Part shown: positions 1 through 11,904 of the stretch, one piece after another | Position numbering within the stretch: position 1 is the first letter of the stretch | Layout: each line of letters starts with the position of its first letter | NCBI GenBank assembly: GCA_964030475.1 | Contig: CAXIPT010000060.1 | Span: 47,608 to 111,607, forward strand | Direction of reading: 5' to 3' | DNA: 64,000 nt | From: Tethya wilhelma | Taxonomy: Eukaryota > Porifera > Demospongiae > Tethyida > Tethyidae | Translations under genes and position numbers: made by a program | Notes under the pieces: model-generated | What the model was told of the DNA's origin: nothing | The model's input: only the letters and a program-made list of their open reading frames with translations | The model's database searches: none

Positions 1-865
1 TGAGTTTGTAGAACTTGTAGTCTAGAGATATGAGAGACTGCCTGATGAGAGTGGTGGAGAGACATTCCAAGAGAAACACACCACCACTCCAGCAGTCAGT
101 CCAGATCAAGGCCTCTGGGCCTCCTCTTTTAAACTACCATCGTCCTAAGCTGTTTTGGTTCAGATGGTTTGGTTCAGGTTGTTTAGCTTCCTTCTATGAT
201 CCCCACTTACAGTTAAATCACGTTGGGGGGTTAGGACTGCATAAAAGAAAATTATGTCCAGGCCCAGGATATGATTTCCCTCTCCACTATTGTGTTCCAT
301 CAAGAAGGAACCTTGGAAGGAAGCCGAACAACCTAAAAACAAAGAGCAAGGAGGGACACTGACATTATATAAATATATGTGTATACAGAGGTCATGAATC
401 GGGCTAAAACAGTGTCTTGGAATGTCTTCACCACTTCTCATGTATCCAACTAGTCAATGGTTTGGGTTTAATAACTCTTTAATTGTTGTAAAATTTTATT
501 ACTGAAAGCTCACCATTTTGTAAACATACATGCACCATAGTATGATCTTTGACCTTGAATGCCTAACTACATACATATTTGTATACTGAAAATTTCAGTG
601 TAAGGAGTTTCCTTTGTGTGGTCATGAAATTCTCTGTGCTAGATGTTTTTTGTACAGTAGATGATAATTTTCCATTATAGTATAGTATAATTTACAGTAC
701 AAGAAGTATAGTTCCCCTTTATATAGTGAAACTTTCAGTGCCCAAGTAGGCACTAAACTGACTTTCCTTTTTTATACTGCAATTCTCAAACTCATAACTA
801 GCACAGAGAACAAAACCTCCACACATTGAATATCTATTTTTGGCACTAATCTCCCCCATAGTTAT
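1..865. other. Non-coding stretch, nothing recognised
   Basis: Only short open frames without splice-site support or recognisable motifs are seen. The stretch is AT-rich and probably intergenic or intronic. Confidence 0.4.
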
Positions 866-894
866 CATGGTTACACCATTTCATGTGTATAAGA

Positions 895-1865
895 TACCGT
901 ATAGTGGGAAATTTTCGGGGGTGTAAATTTTCGTAAAAAGCCTAGACCGCACTTCAGAAGAAAATTTTCGTGGTTTTAATTTTCATGACTCAAGTATCTC
1001 CAACTTACAGCGCTTAACCGATTATACGCTGAATTCTTTTGAAGTAAATGACGTCATCCGCTAAATTTTTAATTTTTAGTAGCTAGGCCTTCCTTTTGTT
1101 TTTCTAATACTAAAAGAGATCGGGCAATTTTTTTTATGATGCAACTAAGCAACAATCAAGCTAACTATACTCCAAGTCTTGTTGCTTAGTGAAGCTTTTG
1201 CTGGTAAAAAAAGCCTAATGTACGGGAGGATCTAATACGCGAGGACATAGCCGCGCGTCTAAAGCTTTTTTTCCAGCTAGCCAACCAGGCTAACAAAAGC
1301 GATGCTATGGCTATATAGCCTAACTATCCCTGCACCTACGTAGCAAGTTTCAAGCTTATCCTCTGAAGGGTTGTGGAAAAAATGTCGCTCTAAACCCTAC
1401 AATCGTGATCGCAAAGATCGTGACCGTTACTCGCTCAGTGATGAGTAACGCCACGCCTTACAAGCAGTTCTCTTAGTAGAGTAGCTTACCTATTTGTATA
1501 TGAAGTTTAAAGTTCAGGGCTAATTGCTTTGCTTTCAAAAAAGTCACTAGAACAGCCATGACGCATTAACGCATCAACCTCGGTTTGCAAACCGAGGTTG
1601 ATGCGTTAACGCGTCAGACGCGTATAATCGGTTAAAGGTTTTGTGACTGTTTATCTGCTTTGGTATACATGTAGAATAGTGTTCTAGCTAGATACTAGCT
1701 ATTTAGACTGCAAACTTCTTGAAAAGACGGGCAAGAGACAGAAAACTGAAATCTTTGACAGCGTGTCCGTGGCGAGTATTGTGACCTTTGACGTCAGAAA
1801 AAATTTTCGTGGGAGGGAAAATAACGAAAATTTGCACCCCACGGAAATTTCCGGCTATACTGGTA
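895..1865. mobile_element. MITE with about 40-bp terminal inverted repeats
   Basis: The left end (TACCGTATAGTGGGAAATTT) is matched in inverted form by the right end, where the reverse complement starts TACCAGTATAGCCGGAAATT; similarity runs about 40 bp. The terminal TA may be the target duplication, which would suit a Tc1/mariner-type element, but that class is inference. There is no transposase. The interior segment 1045-1440 is related to 5745-6310. Confidence 0.7.
1559..1616. repeat. Near-perfect 58-bp palindrome
   Basis: Positions 1566-1609 form an uninterrupted 44-bp palindrome centred between 1587 and 1588 (core GGTTTGCAAACC). One mismatch later it continues to 1559 and 1616. There is no loop, so it would extrude as a cruciform or hairpin. 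It lies inside the 895-1865 MITE. Confidence 0.9.
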
Positions 1866-3256
1866 GAGTGTTGATTAGATGCTCCATCATACTCCTTGGC
1901 TGTCTGCATCCTCCAACCTGGGTGGTGGTGGTATTGATGATGTGATACAATTGGAGATTTCTTTAATGTTACACTTCACTTGCACAAAGATGCAATCAGC
2001 ACAGAAAGTAATATTGCCTTGATAGTAGTCAGGGCTTCACCTGAACATAGACACATGTTGACTTGTATGCATGGTAAAGTTAAGCCTAAATACAAAAACC
2101 AACGGCTTGCAGATACAAGTCATCAAGATATCTTCGGTACTGTGTCAGGTTTGTACAGATAGCTTTCAGCCAGAGAACTTTACTATTATAGCAGTGTTAC
2201 ACCTTTTGTCCAGTATAAGATACACGAATTGTGATTGATAATTATAAGGAATTGTATATTCTTGTTTGTTAGTAACAAAAATGATAGTTTGACAATGCAT
2301 AAAAAGATTTATGTTCTCTAAGATTTTGATTGTCTCATACTGTACATAACATTTTTAATCCGAATCGGCCAGCAGAGGAGAATAGTGTGCATGTTGCATA
2401 ACACATGCTACAACCTGAGATGGTACCACAGCATGAATAAGTTTGATAGCAGCATTACACCATTTGTAGAATATAAGATAATACTGAAGTGGGCCTGATA
2501 GCTAAGGTGATAACCCTAGACTGACACTAGCCTAAACTTAATAGGCTACTATTTCATTAAAATTTGTGACATTGTACACCTATTGTGATTTTGGCCAAAG
2601 TATCGCAATAATATATGGTATGATAGTTCTGATCGCGGTTACACGTGCAGCATGGTTACACCTTTTGTCCAGTATAAGATACGAGACGTTTGTTGTTAAT
2701 TGTGCTGGGTGACGGTATGACAGCACGGCACGAATGATGTGTAGCATGTGTTACAGTAGCAGCGTTACACCATGTTTGGAAGGTAAGATAAAAAAAAAAA
2801 AAAGAAGCGTTGGGGGACGGAGAGGTGGGCCAGACTGCTGCCAGAGTATCGAACAGTTTGTACAATCATATCTTATAGGTGAGGCTGTAGCAGTACTGGT
2901 CAGAGAATGCATCCAACTCTCAATTTTGTGTCCGTAAGCTAACATCAAGTGTGCACGCAATCGCTAGTTGATTTCACTGGAGTGTCTGTGCTTTCATAGA
3001 GAGGTCAGCATAAGTTAGTGCAATGGTATGTTGCGCAACATTTCTGGTTGCAAAACCTGTGTGTGNACAATGGCACTGTGGTCAGGGGCGAATGGAAAAG
3101 AGGTGGAAACTGAATACTGAAACAGACACGGAAACGGATGGTGGAAACAGAACGCGGAATCACGTGAGCCTTTCAAAGCGCCTTGTGTCAGAAAAGACTG
3201 AAGAATTATGGAGGCTCTCTTTGTGTGATCATAGATTTACTAGAATCCTACGAGAT

Positions 3257-3318
3257 ATGGATGGTGAAAAGGACAATCCCATTGAAATCAGCAGCGGAGA
3301 GGAAGATATTAAACAAAG
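3257..3318 (+). CDS. Possible first coding exon, acidic, unknown protein
   Basis: An ATG at 3257 opens a 20-codon acidic stretch with the core PIEISSGEED, ending at a good donor (AAAG|GTAACT, GT at 3319). The frame is open upstream to 3023 but crosses an N at 3066. The hydrophobic core beside acidic residues resembles a SUMO-interacting motif, which is speculative. The exon ends in phase 2 and does not join in frame directly to the exon at 6479, so an intermediate exon would be needed. The stretch 3319-3809 shows nothing else. Confidence 0.3.
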
Positions 3319-3809
3319 GTAACTCGTAGGTACTGCTTTTTTGCCCGCTCTTAGTGATCTTTTCAATCTCCCTGAACACTGCGAAAGTACCTCGAAAATT
3401 TATCAGTATACGGTACTACTTGTGTGTAAGCGCCTTCCAATATAGCTTCAATTCACCATTCCATAGATATGCACACGATGGTGTCCAACCTCCAGAGTCC
3501 TCTGTTATGTTTGTGTGTGTTTTGCCATTGCTGCTAGCAACCAAAGTTTTTGTAGGCTAATTGCTGGTTGGTGGCTGGATGTAGGTGATAGTAGAGTAGC
3601 TAGGGGTCACAGTAGGTCAATAGCAAACAATAAAGTTGCTTGCCCTTAAGTGTGCAGCACTTGACCATGTGTTTACGTTTCACCTGATGTGTACTGCAAG
3701 CTGCCTGTGGGTGCATCTTGCTGCCAATTTCATGTTATCCTGTACAATCTTGGTCCAGTGTGTAATTAACTGTCTAGATATGTCTTGTCAGAGCCACCAT
3801 CTCACAACT

Positions 3810-4440
3810 TAGCCTCGTAAACCAGTCCCTCCCCGCTATGCTTTCTAAGCGCGGGGAGGGCCTGGTCTCCAAAATCACGTGAATGACGTCAAGGGTAGAA
3901 CTTAGGTAGAACTTTGATTTACATATGTGGGTAGGTCAAGTAAGAAAGTGTAGTCCTGCCCACGCAACTCAAAGCACAAGCCAAGAGAGATTGATGACAA
4001 GCTTGTTCCAAGTGTATGAACGTAAGTACAGTACAAATTTACTTGTAAATGGCTGTGATTAGTATCTGTACCTGCTTTTTGCTCTTGCTGGAGTGCTAGC
4101 CTTCCTATGCATGCTTTACATGTACGCAAATACGCGAGTAGTCTGTGACAGAATTTTTCCTGGCCATAGATGGCTCACAAAATAAGCCTAACTAAGCTAA
4201 AACAAGCTAATTTTAAAGTCTTAGAACACAAGCGCTACATTTCTAAACTGTCTGCAAAAATTTTTTTGCCTGGACTCGTGAGCGCTTTTAGCGCTAGCTA
4301 ATTTTGAGTGGGCGGATAAACCACCGAACAGCTTTCCGCCCACGCACACTTTTTGTGACGCAACTCACGTGATTTTGGAAACCAGGCCCTCCCCGCGCTT
4401 AGCAATAAGCATAGCGGGGAGGGCCTGGTTTACGAGGCTA
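3810..4440. mobile_element. Foldback MITE with 9-bp target duplication
   Basis: The ends are about 70-bp inverted repeats starting TAGCCTCGTAAACCAG. Each arm contains its own small hairpin of CCCTCCCCGC against GCGGGGAGGG. The element is flanked by a perfect 9-bp direct repeat, CTCACAACT, at 3801-3809 and 4441-4449. Long TIRs and a 9-bp duplication are characteristic of Mutator-like elements. No coding capacity is seen, so it is non-autonomous. Confidence 0.85.
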
Positions 4441-4616
4441 CTCACAACTGGTAGTATAGGACATACCAAGATAAGCCACTATATATCTGAATAGGAACCC
4501 TAACCTAAAATAACCCCCATGTAATCTGTGGGTGTGGGTACATGTGTGAGCCACAAAAAAATTTATAGACTAATTAAGCCTCAGCGCCTTGCTACATGCA
4601 GAGGGTTACAGTAGTT

Positions 4617-4639
4617 GTTTTGTCTGTCTGTCTGTCTGT
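4617..4639 (+). repeat. Short TCTG tetranucleotide repeat
   Basis: About five tandem TCTG units. The surrounding 4441-5740 shows no convincing exon. Confidence 0.8.
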
Positions 4640-5744
4640 TACTAGTTTATCTGAAGAACGGCAGCTTTATGGTCGAAATGGAAGGTACTTACGTTCATAA
4701 ATTGAGATTATCTAGAAATTTGTTGTTAGAATCGTGCAAAACGCTGTAGTTTCTGAGATCTGAGGCTTTTGTGCTTCTCTCAGTTCTCTGACCGCTTTTT
4801 AGCTTCTTAGCTTCGAGACCAGACCCATCACGTGGAGCGTGCGTCATTTAGAAATAAAGTAAAGCTTGGACTGGTGTGGTTGGCTCAGTGGGCTTTTTAA
4901 TATAATATCTTGACAGGTAAGTAACTGAGTGAGATAGCTATCAGTTTGCAATTGGTTTTGTGTTGTTTTGTATCAGTGCATTCCTGACTCAGCACCTCAG
5001 CATTTCTAAGTTAGACTAGTAGCTATCATAAATTATGTCTGACCGTCACAGTTTTACCATTCATCGACTAAATTTTCTGTATAACTTGGCTGGCCAAAGC
5101 TCAGCAATCTATAATTGTATGATAAAATTTGAGATGGACCAGGTGGCTGGCCAGCACTGACTTATCTGCCTTGATGGTTGCTTAGCCTCAGTACTGCCAG
5201 ATCACCGTGGCTTGCGTAGGTTTGCATTCTGATTTAATGCGCTGAGCCTTATGCACTGATGGTGCTTTCATTATACCAGTTCTATACTGGCTCCTTTGAG
5301 GTGACAATAAAGTAGCTAGGGGTAATAATTACAGGGAAGGGGGCATGCAGGTAATAAAAAAAAGCGCTCTGAAAACATTTGGTGTGCAAAGCATGAACAG
5401 TTGGTGAGTTTTATGAATTCTAAAGCTTACAAAGAGTAGACCTTTAGCAGCTTATTTTTACAAGCGAGATTATTATGAAGGCCTGTTTACTAAAGTCCAT
5501 TCGTGTTCACTTTGCCGGTCTAAATTTCTTAATAACTTGGCCATAATTCATGCTATACCATTCAACTGCAAATTTCACGTGGTTTCTGTTAGTACATTTT
5601 AACATACTTTACACCTTACCAGTCAAAAGTTAAGGCCTCCTATGTGTCTGCCCCATGTATAAACTATGGAACTTTCCATTGACCATAGATACTACAAACC
5701 TATAGTAAGTCAAACCACACTACTTCCTAGTAACACTAAATCCG

Positions 5745-6310
5745 CTAATTTTTTATAGCAGTGCCTTCTTTTTGTTTTTCTCATACTAAAATAGATTGGC
5801 TAATTCTTTTATGATGCAGCTAAGCAACAATCAAGCTAACTATACTTTGTGTCTTGTTTCTTAGTAAAGCTTTTGCTGGTAAAAAAAGCCTAATGTGCGG
5901 AAGGGTCTAATACAGCCGCGCATCTTAGCTTTCTTCAAGCTAGCCATCAATGCTTACAAAAGCGATGCTATCCTAACTATCTCTAGCACCTACGTAGCAA
6001 GTTTCAAGCTTATTCTCTGAATTAAGCATTAAGCCTATAGTTCACAATATTTTGGTCCGTGTTGCGTCACGGAAAAATTTTTCGCACACTAAAATGTAAC
6101 GACCAAACACATTAAAATGTATAGTTAGAAAAAATTTCTAATTCTGTGTCAACGTTTTTGCGGCGATGCTCATCAAAGGCTATATACGCGCGTCGAATAC
6201 GTCATATTGTGAACTAGGCTTTAGAGAAAAAATGTACTCTAAACCCTACTATCACAATTGTGAAGATCGTGATAAGGTTATACGGGCTACAGTTAGCTCA
6301 TCATATGCTA
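5745..6310 (+). repeat. Second, diverged copy of the 895-1865 element interior
   Basis: This stretch parallels 1045-1440, sharing the segment around TATGATGCARCTAAGCAACA, the GCTTTTGCTGGTAAAAAAAG block and the CTCTAAACCCTAC block. Terminal repeats are not preserved. It is interrupted by a small MITE at about 6029-6223 that the first copy lacks, so the first copy serves as an empty site. Confidence 0.7.
6029..6223. mobile_element. Small nested MITE
   Basis: The ends AAGCCTATAGTTCACAATAT and, inverted, AAGCCTAGTTCACAATAT flank about 190 bp absent from the related sequence near 1360-1385. That comparison shows it inserted after the host repeat was duplicated. No ORF is seen. Confidence 0.65.
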
Positions 6311-6478
6311 ATAAGTACAAGCAAAGTAGTTAGTTTTTTTTGACAAGCGATTTGGTCTTAATTGCATGGTGTTGATTGAATTGTTTTCTTTGTGCTTTAC
6401 CATAATTATATTATTACAAAAAGGTCAAGCTCTTCTGCTGTTGTTATCATCATGTATATACCCATTTGAATATTTTAG

Positions 6479-9400
6479 GAATTTAAAGTATCCTATAAAG
6501 CTCTCGAAGATTCACTTCCTAAATCTAAAAGGGGGAAAAAGAAGTTAACTGCGTTACTTTTTGAGTCACTTTCAATGAATGATATGTTTGACCTTGTAAA
6601 AAGTGTGAGCGGTAAGAAGGTTGAGCTCCTACCAAATTTATCATTCAAACATGATAACTACGCTTCGGAAGTGGGTAAGCTAGTAAGACTGGAAAAGGCC
6701 ACCTTTGGTGGCTCATCGAAATATGTCACTGGCAATCAAGTGCTAATGGTTCAACTCCTACTTGATGGGTTACATGCCATGCATTCTACCCGAAAGAAAT
6801 TTTTTAGGTACATCTCTTCCTTTTCCAGTAAGTTTATTTTTTAATGTCAAAAACCTTTAAAATTGTTGCAATGTCAACATTAATTACTAGTAATTTTTCA
6901 GTTGAAGTTTACTGCACATGCATGTATAGTACTGTCAGGCAATGGGAAAAGTACAGCGATTATTGTGCGAATACTCACTCTTGAGATGCTATATGATAAT
7001 TATGCAAGTATTGGCATATGCAAATACTGCATGGCACATGGCTGCATATGGTTAGCAATATTTCCGGTTGTGTTGCATCATAAAAGAAATTCTTAACTGA
7101 GTGCCGTGTCTGAAGGACATGCATGGCCTATTCGTACATCTATATGTGGTTTTCAAAACTTAGTCATGCGAGTTCAATTCTGTGCCAAGCATGTAAAAAT
7201 TTCTCACGCATGACATTGTATAATATACCTGCACGCAACTATTGCAAGGCACTCTTCCCATTGTTTTATATTGTCTTAGTCTTTTACATTTTACTGACAT
7301 AAAAATTTTTGCATCGTTATAGAAAAATAGTCCCAAAACTGAATCTCAAAAACAAATTTTTAAAGCAGTATATATACTTGCATAATTTGAAGTGGGCTGA
7401 ATCCACAAGAAAAGATAAATTAATTTTCCTGTTTGCCAATGAGTGGTGCTACCGTCACCAAGTATGTGACATCACAGGGGAACTTTCTCTACATGTATAT
7501 ATGGTAGCTAACGGATTTTCATGTCAGCTTAAACAGTTTAGCTATATACTCTGTTTTTGACTAGCTATAAAGCATGCACCTGTTATGCACAATGCTGCAT
7601 GCTTCAATGTAGCTTTGAGCATAATTACAGGAGGGTCCAGTAGTCTAGTTTGCTAAGAGTTTTCTAGGCAACAAGATTTTCAAAAGCTTGATCTCGATCT
7701 TGATCTTGAGCTTGAGAAGAAAGCTTCCTGCACCTATATGTAGCCATGCACTTCCAAACTTTTGCCTTAAAAACAACTGGAGTAAACGTTGCTCTAAATG
7801 TGATTGAAAGTGCTATTTGCCTCACTTTTGCACACTATGACTTATAGTGCTATCATGCAGTGTCACTGTGTGACTTCTTGTCTATTTCTTGGGTAATATT
7901 ACATCTTTAACCCTATCTCTTCTGTTTTAGGATCTTGAACGACTCTATTGTGATCGGAGAAATAAAGCATTAGATATACAGGATCTTAAGGAGATGATCA
8001 CCAATAGTGTAAGTTGTTTTAGCAAATTTTCTACACGAGTTCAACTTCCGACACATTCAAGTAATAAGATCCGGAAATTTCTGAGTCCGGATTCTAAATG
8101 TAAACACCCTGTTTAGGATCTAAACAAGTGTTTGTAGTTAATAATATGTGCATATCATTTGCATATCTTAATGCGCTTAGATTCTAAACCTGAGTGAGAA
8201 TTTTCCGGATCTTATTGACTCAATCTGTTATGCATTGTCATTTATTCACATGCAAGAACAATCTGAACTCCAGTGACACAATAATTGCATGAAGTCACTA
8301 TTGAGAACTGACAAACTGAACTTCGGACTGACAGATGTGGGATTGCCAGTGTATATATATATGTACCGTAATACTACTATGTTTTTCTACTAATATACTA
8401 ATACTAATATGTTTGCAAATTTTGCGAACGGAACCGGACTCGCAAAAATAAGATTGCAACACTTTAGTTCAATTTCTAGTGGGTGTGGTTCAGCTAAGTA
8501 TTCATTACATAATCATTTACAAACCGTGACACGTGCTGTACGTATACAGATCAAAGTTAGAACTAGAAGTCAAGAGCCAATGAGAGAAGCTAGCAGTCTA
8601 GGCGAGAAATGCCAAGTGTTGGTATGTCTCAGGGATGCCAATCACTAAGTCTTGTCATTTGCCTTCGGTTTATTTCAATTTGTTGTCGTTTAATAACAAG
8701 GAGAACCATGCAAGTAGAAGCTGCATCGTACCAGCAGTAAGTATATATTTCACGGTGGTCCTATGTGGTGACCTTGAATCACGCTTTCTAAGACGAAGGT
8801 AGCCATATCCTTGAATTCGCTTTCACATGTACACTTGCTGTCTTTTTATCGTGGCTTTTTTTATATTTAGCATGCGCGCCTACAAAAATTGCAACGACCA
8901 TTACCCGCAATTTATCGGCGGGGCTAACTTTAGACTGCCGCAACGCAAAAATAAGATCGCAAAATGCATTTATTTAGTCAAAATTCAATTCGCAAGAGTT
9001 TCTCACTCGCAAAACATTGTAGCATTACAGTATATGTTGTCGCTAGTTTCTTACCATTTTTGAGCTGTTTGAGTGCAGTTTTGACTTGAGCAAGAGTTTA
9101 GTCAACTACGGTAGTTTATACACTAAAATTCACTTGAAACAGAGAAAAATACTGTCTACAAGAGAAATCAACGCTAACTTTGTCTTCTTGAAGTCTTACC
9201 TTCCACTAAACACTTGCACAGTCAGTAGTAGTGGTTATACTATTGAGAACTGACAAACTGAACTTCGGAACTGACAGACGTGGGATGGCCAGTGTATATA
9301 TAGTGACATTTATAGGTATTGGAAAAGGCTTGCCTGTTTGTTCCACCGAAATCTCAAGAGAGACAGCTCTATAGCGACATATTTATTGGCACTTACGTTC

Positions 9401-11613
9401 ATACATCGAAGTTATCTTTCAGAAATTGAGTCTGTTCCCGAAATATCAGGCTTTTGTGCTTCTCTGCATGAGTGCTTAGCTTTGAGGCCACGCCCATGCA
9501 TTGATGTAGGCAACATCTTTCTCTTTTTTTTTGCCTCTTCAAGCATGTGTAATGTGCGTTATTTAAAACTGGAATGTCACATTGAACTGACCGTCCGTTG
9601 GATTCGCACACTAACTTGTTTTGTAGGCCAGAAAAAACAGGGCAAATTTTGTCACAAAGAGATTGCATGAAGAAGTTTCGCAAATCCGAAGTAGAAAGCT
9701 GGAATATTTCTGCTGAATATGCATTTAAGCTTAGTCAATAATTAGAAAGGATCTGTGCACCAGACTATCATTATGATTGGGCATTGCATGCATATTAGTA
9801 GTTATAATGTGAACATTTCATCATAAAACCGTAATCAGTCATGAACCCCATCAATATGATGTTGCATGCATGCATGCACCTTCATTAACTTATCTATGTT
9901 AATTTAATTCATTAATGTGCCGAGGCTTGTGCACCAAAGGTGCCTTCATTTTCGTAGGTACTACATTCCTTGATTCTCGTTTCATCTGAAATAGGCCTAA
10001 ACAAAAACTAGAAGGCTTGAAACTTAGTGTATAAATTCATGTAGTTCAATGCAGTCATCTTTGTAGGTAGAGTTCAAAGGTCATTGTCTTTCCACGTGGC
10101 GTTATTTGTGCATGTGCATCAGCTGCCTCCAGCATAATAAGTATATAGATAATTTCAGTGTGAACGTTTAATGATTAGCAGGTAGGCGTTTACCCTCGAG
10201 CAGGTGTGAGTTACACCCACTGCTGGTTGGCAAAAAAGCATTGAATGCATGGCAAAGAACTACTGATTTGACAGTTTAGCCAAATTGAGATACTCGACTT
10301 TAACTTGCACCAAGGTATAGAATGGTGATTGGCTGCAGTCCCTGTGGTATGGCTACATGCGCCAATCACTTTGGAATGCACCATGGACTTGCTTGACTTA
10401 TGCGATCTACTCTGTTTACAAGAAATAGTGATTACCTGCCATGCCTATATGGATCATTATGGTTGTGCAATCTCTTTAGAACCTGCCTTGGACTTGGTTT
10501 CTAACCTGGGTGCAAGTTAAAGTGGAGTAACTTTGGCTAAATGGTCAAATCTGAAGTTCTTTGCCATGCAATGCGTTCAATTCTTTTCTGCCAAACATGC
10601 AGGCTCCAACCAGTAGTGGGTGTAACTCACACGTGCTCGAGGGTAAACGCCTACGTGCTAATAGTTGAACGTTCACACCGAAAGTATTTATAGCTGCTAC
10701 TTAAACGAGGAGGTGGCGTTTATATATTGACGCAATTATTCACGCGCGCTCGTTCAGGATCACTTCCGGGGTGCGGGGTAAAAATAGCTGAATCCCCAAA
10801 CACCACCTTTGACCTTTTGCGCAAACACAAAAAATCGTTGTCTTGGCGCTTGCAAAGCTCCTTTTTTCTCCTTGCTATACAAATACGCACTACGACGCTT
10901 AACTTCCACAAACACTTGCATATAGTAGTAGTGGTTGCCAAATAAAAACTACCTGTTATGTAATTTTGCAAACATTACAAAGAATTTGGTGTGTTTCTGT
11001 GGAAATAGTAGCTTAAGAAGCCTTTTAGTGCCAAGCGCTCAGTTTTTGCAGAGTTATTCGCGTGAATATTTGTATTACGCTAATGGGCCATCCGTGCCAT
11101 TCCTATGTACCCAGTACTACCGTACTGGGAATATGCTCTAGTTGTTATAAATCTGTGCAAGACTGTTTATTGCAGTTCTGTCTGTAATTAATTGCATGCT
11201 GTACAAATATGTATCAATGGCTGCCATACTAGGCTAGCTCTTTCTCTTTCTAATGAGCCCTAAAACATGGCCTAAAAACATCGCTAAAGTACCAAACAAA
11301 AATATGCCAAACCTCCAATTTTCTCCTTCTTCTTCTTCTTCTTCTTCTTCTTCTTCTTCTTCTTCTTCTTCTTCTTCTTCTGCTATGTTATTTCAGCATA
11401 TCTCGAAGACTGTTCACTTTCAGAGGCTGATTCTTGAACGAACAAACTTAGTACCATTGTCTTCACGTGCTTTTTGGTATCGTGTGCTCGAGTCTCCCGT
11501 TGAGTGGCTAGATACAAGGCGAAAAGCGCTTCTCCGTATGGCAGCCATTCATTTCTACATCATGCATAAATTCATAAGCTACTTGAAAAGTCAAATTGGC
11601 GACCCTTTTCCAG
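6479..11613 (+). CDS. Unrecognised multi-exon gene (four exons seen)
   Basis: Exons read as 6479-6807, 7323-7461, 7931-8008 and 11397-11613. All have GT-AG boundaries (for example TATTTTAG|GA, TTTTAG|GAT, CAG|GTAGAT) and all four are phase-compatible: the first leaves two bases, completed by the first base of the second, and the next two junctions are phase 0. About 254 codons are covered, rich in Lys, Leu and Arg, with FANEWCYRHQ in exon 2 and ESPVEWLDTRRKALLRMAA in exon 4. No family is recognised. The start and end are not found; the exon at 3257 is a possible but unproven start. The third intron is 3.4 kb and filled with MITEs, unlike the other introns. Phase agreement across three junctions makes chance unlikely. 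Confidence 0.6.
8063..8216. mobile_element. 154-bp MITE, AAGATCCGGAAA family
   Basis: Terminal inverted repeats AATAAGATCCGGAAA and TTTCCGGATCTTATT bound a 154-bp palindrome-rich element with no ORF. The same terminal sequence bounds the much longer palindrome at 43461-43810, so the two belong to one family. It lies in the large third intron of the 6479-11613 gene. Confidence 0.75.
8297..9304 (+). repeat. Direct repeat pair about 62 bp long
   Basis: Segments 8297-8358 and 9239-9304 share ACTATTGAGAACTGACAAAC and the following bases with few differences. They bracket about 880 bp with no recognisable gene. Solo remnants of a larger element are possible but unproven. Confidence 0.6.
9945..10140 (+). 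repeat. Partial copy of the main dispersed repeat family
   Basis: The segment from GTACTACATTCCTTGATTC through ATAGGCCTAAACAAAAACTA to the CACGTGGC block recurs at 13890-14100, 27295-27450, 35940-36000, 36345-36440 and 55395-55560. Here it ends at the long-TIR element beginning near 10150. Confidence 0.75.
10150..10690. mobile_element. Element with about 125-bp terminal inverted repeats
   Basis: The left arm, including GGCGTTTACCCTCGAGCAGG and a second block ending near 10275, is matched in inverted order by 10545-10683. The loop is only about 260 bp. No transposase frame is present. Flanking duplications could not be fixed. Confidence 0.7.
11325..11381 (+). repeat. (TTC)n microsatellite in a splice-acceptor tract
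   Basis: About 18 pure TTC units end 15 bp before the acceptor TTATTTCAG at 11388-11396. The run therefore forms the pyrimidine tract of the fourth exon of the 6479-11613 gene. Confidence 0.9.
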
Positions 11614-11904
11614 GTAGATAAGTGTGCGTTATTTGGAATCTAAATATTCGCTGCTTGCCTGCTTTACCTGAAGATTTCTGGTTGTGCTGGACTCTCTGTA
11701 ACCTTTCAGTCTTCAATATTTAGGAGGTGAATAGACTACTGTGTGAGCAAAGCAATTAAATTTTGGTAGATACAGCTCAGCCTCCTGAGATTACTTCAGT
11801 ACTGATCAGCCTGAGCATAGATTAGCTATGATATCCATGCTGACAGTGTACAAGTAACTACCATATACACACAAACTCAAATGTGATTTGTAGAATTATG
11901 AAAA

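Larger units (their letters stand above)
866..2790 (+). repeat. Short dispersed motif, five copies
   Basis: A motif close to TTACACCWTTTGTCCAGTAT followed by AAGATA occurs at about 866-896, 2191-2222, 2451-2480, 2651-2681 and 2760-2790, always on the plus strand. The copies at 2191 and 2651 are nearly identical and the others have drifted. Spacing is irregular (about 110 to 260 bp among the last four), so this is not a simple satellite. The first copy abuts the MITE that begins at 895. No gene is evident between 1866 and 3020. Confidence 0.6.

Noticed and set aside
30..441. Overlapping 110- and 93-codon frames on opposite strands
   Set aside because: No recognisable motif, no splice context, and neither is favoured over chance.
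8409..9063. Two short plus-strand frames
   Set aside because: They share AAAAATAAGAT-type repeat sequence and lie in a MITE-rich intron; no coding signal.
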